From: Saccharopolyspora indica
Lineage (GTDB): Bacteria > Actinomycetota > Actinomycetes > Mycobacteriales > Pseudonocardiaceae
Direction: 5' to 3'
Length of the DNA stretch: 64,000 nucleotides
Assembly (NCBI RefSeq): GCF_027853965.1
Contig: NZ_JAQGLB010000004.1
Span: forward strand, 124,001 to 188,000
Shown: positions 26,556-34,025 of the stretch, in pieces
How positions within the stretch are numbered: position 1 is the first letter of the stretch
Layout of the letters: the number at the start of each line of letters is the position of its first letter
Made by a program: the position numbers and the translations under genes
Notes under the pieces: model-generated
What the model was told of the DNA's origin: nothing
What the model saw: the letters and a program-made list of their open reading frames with translations, nothing else
Databases searched by the model: none

Positions 26556-27041
26556 TCAGGTGCGCTTGAAGATCCGGACGCCCTCGGTCGGCGTCCAGCG
26601 GGTGATGACCAGGTGGGTCTGGTCCTCGGCGACGCCCGTCGTGGTGACCTCGGTGAGGTCCAGGCGGAACAGGTGCGAGTCCGGGGACGGCGGCCCGACC
26701 TCCTCGACCCAGGCGCGGTGCTCGTCGCCGGTCACCTCCACGGCCCGGCCGGCCAGCTTCACGTCGACCCCGCCCATCATGTCCTCCGGCGCGCCGGGGT
26801 TGGCGTGCAGCGCGAACCGGCCATCGCGCTGCAGGTCGACGGCCTTGCGCGAGCCGGGCATGGACCCGAACACCAGGTCGGGGCCGCGCCAGGCGACCTC
26901 CGTCCCGCTGACCCGCGGTGCACCGTCGCGCCGCAGCGTCGCCAGCACGTGGTGCTGGAACGCCTCCAGCCGCGCCCGGACCCGGGCGGCCAATTCCGGT
27001 GTTCGCTCTGCGAATTCCTGCCACGTCGACATGCGCGACAT
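26556..27041 (-). CDS. Pyridoxamine 5'-phosphate oxidase-fold protein
   Basis: A 161-residue split-barrel flavoprotein-type protein. RDGAPRVSGTEVAW, LVFGSMPGSRKAVDLQRDGRFALHANPG and HLFRLDLTEVTT are the usual strands of the family that includes PNPOx and F420-dependent reductases. Such proteins bind FMN, F420 or haem; which one cannot be decided. ATG at 27041 is used, with a GGAGA about 12 nt upstream; an ATG at 27032 is also possible. It is a single gene, convergent with the E2 gene. Confidence 0.82.
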   Translation of the reverse strand: MSRMSTWQEFAERTPELAARVRARLEAFQHHVLATLRRDGAPRVSGTEVAWRGPDLVFGSMPGSRKAVDLQRDGRFALHANPGAPEDMMGGVDVKLAGRAVEVTGDEHRAWVEEVGPPSPDSHLFRLDLTEVTTTGVAEDQTHLVITRWTPTEGVRIFKRT

Positions 27042-27082
27042 GGTGGCACCGGTCTCCGACAGCGACCGGCCTGAAAGCGCCG

Positions 27083-27126
27083 AACAGCCCTGCCCGCCTC
27101 GATCCGACGAGGCGGGCAGGGCTGTT
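27083..27126 (-). terminator. Long terminator hairpin
   Basis: A perfect 19-bp stem, AACAGCCCTGCCCGCCTCG / CGAGGCGGGCAGGGCTGTT, with a 6-nt loop, 44 nt after the stop of the small minus-strand gene at 27171. Confidence 0.85.
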
Positions 27127-27170
27127 CTGGCACGTCTGCGGGCCGAGCCGTTCAGCGGGCTCGGCGGATG

Positions 27171-27410
27171 TCAGTCGCCCTTGCGGCGGCGGCCACCGCG
27201 GCGGGAGCTGCCGGACTTGCCGCCCGAGGCCGCTGCGACCGGCTCGGCCGCTTCCTCGGCCTGCTCGCGCTCGGCGTTCGCGTCGTACTCGCGGAGGAAG
27301 TCGAAGGCGTGCTCGTCGAAGTCGTGCACGTCGATCTCCGGCAGCGCGCCGAGCTCTTCGTTCAGTTCCCGGAAGATGGGTGTCTCCAGGTCAGGGGTGG
27401 TCTTCTTCAC
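27171..27410 (-). CDS. Small charged protein, unknown function
   Basis: A 79-residue protein that I do not recognise. The first half is acidic with an amphipathic stretch FRELNEELGALPEIDVHDFDEHAFDFLREYD; the tail is Gly/Ser plus a basic cluster RRGGRRRKGD, which could bind nucleic acid or membrane lipids. GTG at 27410 is chosen because GGGAGGG lies 8 nt upstream; longer frames show no coding character. A strong terminator follows. Confidence 0.6.
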   Translation of the reverse strand: MKKTTPDLETPIFRELNEELGALPEIDVHDFDEHAFDFLREYDANAEREQAEEAAEPVAAASGGKSGSSRRGGRRRKGD

Positions 27411-28034
27411 CGCTTCGCCCTCCCGTTCACTCTCGAAGCTGTGGCCGGGCCGCCGCCAGCACTCGCTGTCGTCGCCCCGTTCCGAGCCCTCCCCGCGGAG
27501 CTCGTGGGGTGCAGCCCGGTACCACTTCCGGCCCCGCGCTGCGCCGTTGTGACGCCCACCGACCCCGTTGGTGATGCGGTCAGCGCCCACATTCATCCAT
27601 TCGGACTAGCGTCATGGTGCACTTGCCCAGTTGTGCCCGGTGCAAGGGCCCACGAAATCGTGCCTCGCAACACTCCAACCCGCGCACACTTTGTGCAATT
27701 CCGCACCGTGGCGAGCGCCACTCCAACGGGTGGGGCGAGGTCCGGTCGTCGCCCGATCGTCCGGTTCCGGCGGGTTTTCCAGCGCAGGCGCCACTCGCGG
27801 CCACCGCCAAGCACCAGCCGCGGGGCGATCGAGCGGCCGTCAATCCCGCCTCATCGGCTGGTCCTGCGACCCGTTCCGGCACGCTCCGGCGCGTCCTGCC
27901 CGGTGTCCGGGCGCCCGAGCGCGGGTAACCCGCTCAACCGGACTAATCGCCCAGCAGTGGGCGGGCGCGGGTGTTGACCATCGGAGGGCCGGGGCACCGC
28001 GTCCCGGCATCCCCCCCGAAGGGAGACGGTGATC
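27411..28034. other. 624-nt divergent intergenic region
   Basis: I see no gene. Several overlapping frames exist on both strands but none has a ribosome site or a protein-like composition. Promoters for the flanking small genes must lie here. I cannot assign boxes with confidence. Confidence 0.4.
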
Positions 28035-28244
28035 ATGGGCAACCGCGTCAAGAAGGCCGTCGTCGCGTCCGGCTTCGGTCTCGGCATGCTGCTGGCCACG
28101 GCGGCACCGGCGCTCGCGGATTCGTGGGGCGTCACCGCGTCCGACTGCGAGTGGGCGGGCGGCACCGTCATCCAGTTCGAGTACGACGGCCACGCGTGCA
28201 TCGGCGGCTGGTACGACGGTGAGTACGTGACCGACTGGAGCTGA
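28035..28244 (+). CDS. Small secreted protein
   Basis: A 69-residue exported protein: basic start MGNRVKKAVVAS, hydrophobic core FGLGMLLATAAPAL and probable signal-peptidase cut after ALA near residue 29. The mature part of about 40 residues is rich in Trp, Tyr, Asp and Gly and has two Cys (in SDCEW and HACIGGWY), which could make one disulphide. GGGAG lies 9 nt before the ATG; a GTG at 28029 is an alternative. Function is unknown. Confidence 0.65.
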   Translation: MGNRVKKAVVASGFGLGMLLATAAPALADSWGVTASDCEWAGGTVIQFEYDGHACIGGWYDGEYVTDWS

Positions 28245-28254
28245 CCCGAGGACA

Positions 28255-28288
28255 GCCGCAGGCCGCAACCCCTCCCGCGGCCTGCGGC
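28255..28288. terminator. Terminator hairpin
   Basis: Perfect 12-bp stem GCCGCAGGCCGC / GCGGCCTGCGGC around AACCCCTCCC, between the small secreted protein gene and the convergent DUF1851-type gene. Confidence 0.8.
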
Positions 28289-28300
28289 CCCCCGGCCGCG

Positions 28301-28870
28301 TCACCGCAGCTGGGCCAGGATCTGGCTGTGGGTTCCCCAGACGACCTGCAGGTTCTGCTTCGACAGGTTCTCCCACGAGTCCTCGCCGCCCGCGAACAGC
28401 GGAATCGTGTTCGCAACGCACTCGTCGAACGCCAGCGGGACCTGCTCGGGGTGGTGCGCGGCCCAGCTGCCGAAGAGCTCGTCGCCCAGGTCCTTGATGT
28501 CGACCAGCACGTCGTCGTGGAACCGGGAGTAGGCGACCGGGAACGGGCTCACCTCACCGGTGCTGGGGTTGAGCACCAGCACGTGCGGGTCATCAGGGGT
28601 GCCCGTCCCGGCGTCGATGGCCCACTGCTTGCCGAGCCAGTCGAAGCCGAAGCAGGCCACGCGCCCCGCCAGCTCGGGGAAGGCTTCCCCGACGTACCCG
28701 TCGATCACCTGCGCGCTCTCCGAGGTGTGCACCCGGTACACCCCGTCGTCGAACGTGCTGCCCCCGAGCTGGCTGAACAGCGGCTTCAACACCGGGTGGA
28801 CGGAATCGGGAACCTCCGACGGGCTGCCGGGGCTGGTGCAGCGGTACGCGGCCAGGAACTCTTCGAACAT
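28301..28870 (-). CDS. GAD-like/DUF1851 immunity-type protein
   Basis: A 189-residue soluble protein that resembles the GAD-like plus DUF1851 (Tdi1-like immunity) architecture: N-terminal FEEFLAAYRC, central FGFDWLGKQWAIDAGTG and nucleotide/lipid-like HVLVLNPSTGEVS, and the C-terminal family block IPLFAGGEDSWENLSKQNLQVVWG. Relatives neutralise effector toxins in contact-dependent systems, but many stand alone with no toxin neighbour, as here. Start at 28870 is an ATG. The assignment is moderate. Confidence 0.6.
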   Translation of the reverse strand: MFEEFLAAYRCTSPGSPSEVPDSVHPVLKPLFSQLGGSTFDDGVYRVHTSESAQVIDGYVGEAFPELAGRVACFGFDWLGKQWAIDAGTGTPDDPHVLVLNPSTGEVSPFPVAYSRFHDDVLVDIKDLGDELFGSWAAHHPEQVPLAFDECVANTIPLFAGGEDSWENLSKQNLQVVWGTHSQILAQLR

Positions 28871-28955
28871 GGCGCGATCGTGTCAGTGATGAGCGCTCGG
28901 CGCCCCGCTTTCGGCGGAGCCCCGCGCACCTGCGGGCACGCGGGGCGGAGGCCGC

Positions 28956-30164
28956 TCAGGCGATGTGCTTGCCGGAGATGGCTCGGGCGACGACCAGCTG
29001 CTGGATCTGCTCGGTGCCCTCGAAGATGTCGTAGATCTTGGCGTCCCGGTGCATCCGCTCCACCGGGAACTCCCGGGTGTAGCCGTTGCCGCCGAGGATC
29101 TGGATCGCCCGTTCCGTCGCCCAGGTCGCCACGCGGCCCGCCTTGAGCTTGGACATCGAGCCCTCACCTGCGGTGAAGCCGCCGTTGCGGCCCAGCCACG
29201 CCGCTCGCCACACCAGCAGGCGGGCCGCGTCGATCTCCATCCGCATGTCGGCCAGGGTGAAGGCGATCGACTGGTTCTCGATGATCGGGCGGCCGAAGGT
29301 CTCGCGCTGCTGCGCGTACTCCAGCGCCGTCTCGTAGGCCGCCCGCGCGATGCCGATGGCCTGCGCGCCGACCGTCGGGCGGGAGAGCTCGAAGGTCTTC
29401 ATCGCCGCCTGCGCGCTGGCCTTGGCGCCTTCGCGGGCGCGGGCGAGCCGCTCGTCCAGCTTCTCCTTGCCGCCCAGCAGGCAGCGGCCCGGAACGCGCA
29501 CGTCGTCGAGGAACACGTCGGCGGTGTGCGAGGCGCGCAGTCCGTGCTTCTTGATCTTGCTCGGGGCTGCCAGGCCCTCGGTGCCCGGCGGGACCACGAA
29601 CGCGGCCTGACCGCGGGAGCCCAGCTCCGGGTCCACGACCGCCTGGACCACGTGCACGTTGGCGATGCCGCCGTTGGTCGCCCACGCCTTCTGGCCGTTG
29701 AGCACCCACTCGTCGGTGGCCTCGTCGTAGACCGCGCGGGTGCGCATCGCCGCGACGTCGGAACCGGCGCCCGGCTCCGACGAGCAGAAGGCCGCGACCT
29801 TCGGGTCGTCGGCGTCGCCGTAGCACTGCGGAACCCACTCGGCGAGCTGGTCGGGGGTGCCTGCGGCGAAGATCCCGGCCACCGCGAGGGTGGTGCCGAA
29901 GATCGCCATGCCGATGCCGCCGTCGCCCCAGAACAGCTCCTCGTTGGCGATCGGCAGCGACAGGCCGGTGTCGTCGGCCCAGAACGTGGCCAGGCTCTCG
30001 AAGCCGTAGAGGCCGACCTTGGCCGCTTCCTGGATGATCGGCCAGGGCGTCTCCTCGCGCTCGTCCCACTCGCGCGCGGCCGGGCGGATGGTCTGCTCGG
30101 CGAAGCCGTGCACCCAGTCCCGCAGCTCCTGCTGCTCCTCGCTCAGCTCCAGGGAAAAAGTCAT
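28956..30164 (-). CDS. Acyl-CoA dehydrogenase
   Basis: FAD-dependent acyl-CoA dehydrogenase of 402 residues that oxidises an acyl-CoA to the 2-enoyl-CoA. Visible blocks: N-terminal helices (FSLELSEEQQELRDWV), FCSSEPGAGSDVAAM in the flavin region, TNGGIANVHVV, and YDIFEGTEQIQQL near residue 380, where Glu is the usual catalytic base. RETFGRPI and QILGGNGYTREFPVERMHRDAKI are the C-terminal signatures. GGAAG precedes the ATG. It lies next to an SCP2 protein and a TetR regulator, so it probably belongs to a regulated fatty-acid or sterol set. Confidence 0.92.
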   Translation of the reverse strand: MTFSLELSEEQQELRDWVHGFAEQTIRPAAREWDEREETPWPIIQEAAKVGLYGFESLATFWADDTGLSLPIANEELFWGDGGIGMAIFGTTLAVAGIFAAGTPDQLAEWVPQCYGDADDPKVAAFCSSEPGAGSDVAAMRTRAVYDEATDEWVLNGQKAWATNGGIANVHVVQAVVDPELGSRGQAAFVVPPGTEGLAAPSKIKKHGLRASHTADVFLDDVRVPGRCLLGGKEKLDERLARAREGAKASAQAAMKTFELSRPTVGAQAIGIARAAYETALEYAQQRETFGRPIIENQSIAFTLADMRMEIDAARLLVWRAAWLGRNGGFTAGEGSMSKLKAGRVATWATERAIQILGGNGYTREFPVERMHRDAKIYDIFEGTEQIQQLVVARAISGKHIA

Positions 30165-30292
30165 CGTCTTCCGTTTCTCTGCGAAGTCGTCTCGAACCGC
30201 CCGCACCGCGCCAGTGCAGTTGTCGATCATGGCTTCCGCCGCGCCGAGCGACACCGCCGCTTGGCGCACTCCCGCCGAGCGGCAGCGGTTCC

Positions 30293-30841
30293 TCAGGCCT
30301 TGGGGATCTGGAAGAGCTTGGTCAGCCCGGCGGCGAAACCGAGGTCGCCGGCGACCTTGAGCTTGCCCTTCATGAACAGCATCGGGGCGGAAGCGTTGCC
30401 GGAGGCCAGCTTCAGGAACTCGGCGGGCGTGACGGTGATGGTCACCCGCGGCTCGTGCTGCGGGTCCTTGCTGACCTCGCACTTGCCGTCGGCCAGCACG
30501 CACTCGTAGCGCAGCAGGTCCTCGTCGGTGCCGATCCGCCAGCGCACCACGGCCTCGGTCCTGCCCGCCTTGTCGGACTTGTAGTGCTCGCCCATCCGCC
30601 GGAACACCTCGTCGAGGATGCGCTCGCGCAGTTCCGGGCGGGCCATGACGGCTTCGACCTGGTCGTCGGAGGCGCGCGAGATCAGCCGCGCGAACTGCTC
30701 CGGGCGCAGCGCGCTGAGGTCCACCTCGGTGCCGCTGTCCGCGATCTCCGAGGCGGCTTCCAGCAGCATGACGAACTCGTCCTTGCCGATCTTCTTCGGG
30801 TCGACCTCGCCGAGCGCGGCGATCGGATCGGTCTCGGGCAT
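30293..30841 (-). CDS. SCP2 sterol-transfer-domain protein
   Basis: A 182-residue cytoplasmic protein with an SCP2 lipid-binding domain in its C-terminal half (about 85-180: VVRWRIG, VTITVTPAEFLKLASG, LFMKGKLKVAGDLGFAAGLTKLF). The N-terminal half is helical and charged. ATG at 30841 is preferred: AGAGGTG lies 6 nt upstream, whereas a GTG at 30850 has none. It lies upstream of the acyl-CoA dehydrogenase gene on the same strand with 128 nt between, and divergent from a TetR gene whose probable operator is in the spacer. It may carry fatty acyl or steroid substrates. Confidence 0.85.
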   Translation of the reverse strand: MPETDPIAALGEVDPKKIGKDEFVMLLEAASEIADSGTEVDLSALRPEQFARLISRASDDQVEAVMARPELRERILDEVFRRMGEHYKSDKAGRTEAVVRWRIGTDEDLLRYECVLADGKCEVSKDPQHEPRVTITVTPAEFLKLASGNASAPMLFMKGKLKVAGDLGFAAGLTKLFQIPKA

Positions 30842-30892
30842 CTTCGCCACCTCTCAGCGCCGGTTGGCGCGGCCGGCTGGTTCCCACGCTTA

Positions 30893-30924
30893 CCTACTCG
30901 CGAGTAAGACTACGTTCGAGTAGG
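30893..30924. promoter_or_regulatory. Probable TetR operator, SCP2-TetR spacer
   Basis: Inverted repeat CCTACTCG-CGAGTAAG (30893-30908) plus a third half-site CGAGTAGG (30917-30924). The first 16 bases match CCTACCCGCGGGTAGG at 33967-33982 in 13 of 16 positions. Located 52 nt before the SCP2 gene and about 62-93 nt before tetR. Confidence 0.65.
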
Positions 30925-30985
30925 TTCGAAGGCAAGCGACCTGCGGCGACCCGTTTTGATCTAGCCTGACCGGGAGCAGACCAGC

Positions 30986-31645
30986 GTGCGAGGTGACATG
31001 GTTCAGGACAACGGCCGCCCCCGGTCGCGGCGCCTGCCGCGGGAGGTCCGCGAGCGGCAGATCCTGGACGCCGCCGTCGAGGTGTTCGCCGCGCACGGGT
31101 TCCACGCCGCGTCGATGGACGAGATCTCCGAGGTCGCGGGCATCTCCAAGCCCATGCTCTACGCCTACCTCGGGGCCAAGGACGAGCTGTTCGTGGCCTG
31201 CATCCGGCGCGAGGCCGCGCGGCTGATCGAGGCCATCGGCACCGCGGTGGAAGCCGGGCTCAACCCGGCCGAGCAGCTGTGGCGCGGGCTGCGGGTGTTC
31301 TTCGAGTACGTGCAGGCCAACCAGGCGGGCTGGACGGTCCTGCACCGGCAGGCCAACGTGCAGGGCGAACCGTTCGTCAGCGAGCTCTCCGAGTGGCGCG
31401 AGCGGGCGACCAGCCTGATCTCGGCGCTGCTGGCCCGCGCGACCGAGGGCTCGGCGCAGCCGATGCAGGCGGAGCAGACCGAACCGTTCGCGGCGGCGCT
31501 GGTCGGCGCGGGCGAAGCGCTGGTGGAGTGGTGGTTCGAGCACCCGGAGCACGCGGCCGACGGCATGGCGATGCGCCTGATGAACATGGTCTGGATGGGC
31601 TTCAGCGACCTCGTCGAAGGCCGTTCCTGGGCGCCGGATTCCTGA
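30986..31645 (+). CDS. TetR-family transcriptional regulator
   Basis: A 219-residue repressor-type protein. The N-terminal helix-turn-helix is clear: REVRERQILDAAVEVFAAHGFHAAS followed by MDEISEVAGISKPMLYAYLGAKDELF (residues about 20-70). The C-terminal ligand domain is similar in style to mycobacterial fatty-acid regulators, so an acyl-CoA is a plausible ligand. GTG 30986 has GGGAG 9 nt upstream; an ATG at 30998 would shorten it by four residues. It is divergent from the SCP2 gene; the same operator type occurs between fabG4- and fadA2-like genes 3 kb away. Confidence 0.87.
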   Translation: MRGDMVQDNGRPRSRRLPREVRERQILDAAVEVFAAHGFHAASMDEISEVAGISKPMLYAYLGAKDELFVACIRREAARLIEAIGTAVEAGLNPAEQLWRGLRVFFEYVQANQAGWTVLHRQANVQGEPFVSELSEWRERATSLISALLARATEGSAQPMQAEQTEPFAAALVGAGEALVEWWFEHPEHAADGMAMRLMNMVWMGFSDLVEGRSWAPDS

Positions 31646-31673
31646 TCGCCCTGCGGTTTTCGCTGGCCAAGTG

Positions 31674-31717
31674 CCGTGAGCGTTTTGTGGGCCTATAGCA
31701 CCCCAAAACACTCACGG
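31674..31717. repeat. 44-bp dispersed palindrome, family A copy 3
   Basis: CCGTGAGCG / CACTCACGG outer arms, TTTTG / CAAAA inner arms. It lies between the convergent TetR and HtdX-like genes. Confidence 0.88.
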
Positions 31718-31742
31718 GCGACCACCTGCGGAAGTGCGGGGC

Positions 31743-32576
31743 TCAGCGGACGGTGCCGAGCAGGTGGGGCTTGCCGGAGCGGGCGCGGAGCGCGAAGTCC
31801 ACACCGTCCGCCCGCCGGACCGCGAAGTCCACCGTGGAAGGAAGCAGCAGCGGCTTGCGGAACTCGACATCCACGGTGCACTGATCCGGCAGGCGTTCGG
31901 CGATGGCCGCCAGGCAGCGGGCCTTCGACCACATGCCGTGGGCTATCGCGCGGCGGAAGCCGAAGGCCTTGGCGGGCAGGGCGTGCAGGTGGATCGGGTT
32001 GCGGTCGCCCGACACCGCCGCGTACCGGCGGCCGATGTCGCCGGGCACCCGCCACTGCGCCGTCGGCTCCGCCGCGATCTCGGCCGGGCGTTCCGCCGCG
32101 GGCGCGGCGTCCGCGGGCTTCCCGCCGCGGCGCAGGTAGGTGCTGACCTCCCGCCACACCACCTCGCCCGCGACCTCGGTCTCGGTGATCACGTCGAACT
32201 GGCGGCCCTTCGGGTGCGGCCGCAGGTCGGCCAGCCGCACCCGCTGGGTCAGCCGGTCGGTCACCAGCAGCGGCCGCTCCTGGCGGATGCTGTTGGCCAC
32301 GTGCACCAGTCCGACCAGCGGGAACGGGAACCCGGGATCGGTCATCAGCCGCACCGACAGGCCGAACGACAGCACGTGCGGGTAGGTGATCGGCAGCTCG
32401 TCGCGCAGCCCGAACCCGCACACGCGGTCGTACTCGGCGAGGTGGTCGCGGTCGATCGCGATGTCGCGCCGCACGTAGTCGGTGTCCGGCAGCCGGTCGC
32501 CGCGCCGCGCGGGCCCGGTCGCGACGGCCTTCGCGTACAGCGCGACCAGGGACGGTGCAGTGCTCACTTCAGGCAT
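31743..32576 (-). CDS. MaoC-like (HtdX-type) 3-hydroxyacyl dehydratase
   Basis: A 277-residue double hot-dog protein. The second half carries the hydratase-2 motif YAAVSGDRNPIHLHALPAKAFG (Asp, His catalytic dyad in DRNPIH, near residues 195-200) followed by IAHGMW. The N-terminal half is a degenerate hot-dog fold. Such enzymes interconvert 3-hydroxyacyl- and 2-enoyl-CoA or ACP. The order with the FabG4-like gene 15 nt upstream and the divergent thiolase matches Rv0241c-Rv0242c-Rv0243 (htdX-fabG4-fadA2), supporting the assignment. Confidence 0.85.
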   Translation of the reverse strand: MPEVSTAPSLVALYAKAVATGPARRGDRLPDTDYVRRDIAIDRDHLAEYDRVCGFGLRDELPITYPHVLSFGLSVRLMTDPGFPFPLVGLVHVANSIRQERPLLVTDRLTQRVRLADLRPHPKGRQFDVITETEVAGEVVWREVSTYLRRGGKPADAAPAAERPAEIAAEPTAQWRVPGDIGRRYAAVSGDRNPIHLHALPAKAFGFRRAIAHGMWSKARCLAAIAERLPDQCTVDVEFRKPLLLPSTVDFAVRRADGVDFALRARSGKPHLLGTVR

Positions 32577-32591
32577 CGGCGTTCCCCTCGC

Positions 32592-33929
32592 TCAGGCGCC
32601 GAGCAGGCTCTGGCCGCAGACCCGCACGACGTTGCCGTTCACCCCGGCCGATGCGGGATTGGCGTACCAGGCGATGGTTTCGGCCACGTCCACCGGCAGA
32701 CCGCCCTGGGACATGCTGTTCATCCGGCGGCCCGCTTCCCGCACGAACAGCGGGATCGCCGCCGTCATCCGGGTCTCGATGAAGCCGGGGGCGACCGCGT
32801 TGATCGTGGCGCCGCGGCCCGCGGCGATCGGTGCGGTGGACTGCACGTGCCCGATCACCCCGGCCTTGGAAGCCGCGTAGTTGCCCTGTCCGACGTTGCC
32901 CGCGATGCCGCTCATCGAGGACACCCCGATGATCCGGCCGCCCGGTCGCAGCGGGGAGCCGTCGGCGAGCAGGACCTCGTCGATCCGCTCCTGCGAGGTC
33001 AGGTTCACCGCGAGCACCGAGTCCCACTGCTGCTCGGTCATCCGGCCGATCGTCTTGTCGCGCGTGATGCCCGCGTTGTGCACCACGACGTCGAGCCCGT
33101 CGTGGCGCTGCGCGAAGTGCTCCGCGATCCGCTGCGGCGCGTCGTCGGCGGTGATGTCCAGCTGCAGCGTCGAACCACCGATGCGGTTGGCGACCGCGGC
33201 CAGTTCGCCGCCCTGCGCCGGGATGTCGAGGCAGACCACGTGCGCCCCGTCGCGGGCGAGGGTTTCCGCGATGGCCTCGCCGATTCCCCGCGATGCGCCG
33301 GTGACCAGCGCGATCTTGTCCCGCAGCGGCTTCTCCCAGTCGACCTCCGGCACCTCGGCCTGGCCGATGCGCACCACCTGGCCGGAGACGTAGGCGGACT
33401 TCGCGGAGAGCAGGAAGCGCAGCGTCGAACCGGCGGCGCCTTCAGCGCCTTCAGCGACGTAGACCAGCTGCGCGGTTGCGCCGCGCTTGAGCTCCTTGCC
33501 CGCGGTGCGGACGAAACCCTCGAGGGCGCGCTGCGCGGTCGCTTCCCGCGGGTCGATCAGGGTTTCCGGCGGCGTGCCGAGCACGATCACCCGGCCGCAG
33601 CGGTCGGTCTGCCGGATCGTCGGGCCGAAGAACTCGTGCAGCGCCCGCAGTTGTTCGCTGCTGCGGATGCCGGTCGCGTCGAAGACCAGCGCTGCGTAGC
33701 GCTCGCCTTCCGCGGGCGCGTCGTGGACCTGGGCCTGGACGTCCTTCGCGATGGCGGCGACGGCTTCACCGAGCCGACCGCGCGGTGCGCCGCCGAGCAG
33801 CACCGGACCGGAGACCACCGGGTCGCCCGGCCGGTGGCGGCGCAGCGGTGTCGGCGCGGGCAGGCCGAGTCGCTTGACGACCTGCCGCCCGAGCGCGGAC
33901 GAGGTGAACTGCTGGTATCGGTCGGCCAT
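32592..33929 (-). CDS. fabG4: High-molecular-weight 3-oxoacyl reductase, FabG4-like
   Basis: A 445-residue short-chain reductase with an extra N-terminal flavodoxin-like domain (1-200) characteristic of HMwFabG. The Rossmann domain begins VTGASRGIGEA (residues about 215-225), with HNAGITRD and the catalytic YAASKAG near 355. It reduces 3-oxoacyl-CoA/ACP with NADH in the mycobacterial relative Rv0242c (454 residues). ATG 33929 is chosen: GGGAGTG lies about 5 nt before it. It is the first gene of the operon with the HtdX-like gene, and divergent from the thiolase across a perfect 26-bp palindrome. Confidence 0.9.
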   Translation of the reverse strand: MADRYQQFTSSALGRQVVKRLGLPAPTPLRRHRPGDPVVSGPVLLGGAPRGRLGEAVAAIAKDVQAQVHDAPAEGERYAALVFDATGIRSSEQLRALHEFFGPTIRQTDRCGRVIVLGTPPETLIDPREATAQRALEGFVRTAGKELKRGATAQLVYVAEGAEGAAGSTLRFLLSAKSAYVSGQVVRIGQAEVPEVDWEKPLRDKIALVTGASRGIGEAIAETLARDGAHVVCLDIPAQGGELAAVANRIGGSTLQLDITADDAPQRIAEHFAQRHDGLDVVVHNAGITRDKTIGRMTEQQWDSVLAVNLTSQERIDEVLLADGSPLRPGGRIIGVSSMSGIAGNVGQGNYAASKAGVIGHVQSTAPIAAGRGATINAVAPGFIETRMTAAIPLFVREAGRRMNSMSQGGLPVDVAETIAWYANPASAGVNGNVVRVCGQSLLGA

Positions 33930-33961
33930 TGCCACTCCCACGGATGTCCGGTAGCTCGACG

Positions 33962-33987
33962 TCTAACCTACCCGCGGGTAGGTTAGA
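33962..33987. promoter_or_regulatory. Perfect 26-bp operator between fabG4 and fadA2
   Basis: Perfect palindrome with half-site TCTAACCTACCCG, centred in the 96-nt divergent spacer. Its core CCTACCCGCGGGTAGG resembles the site near tetR (30893-30908), so the same TetR protein probably represses both regions. Confidence 0.75.
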
Positions 33988-34025
33988 TTGACCAGGGAAC
34001 ATCGCAGCAACCAGGGAGTCAGGCC

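Noticed and set aside
27411..28034. Several short overlapping frames in the 624-nt spacer
   Set aside because: They overlap one another on both strands, without ribosome sites or protein-like sequence.
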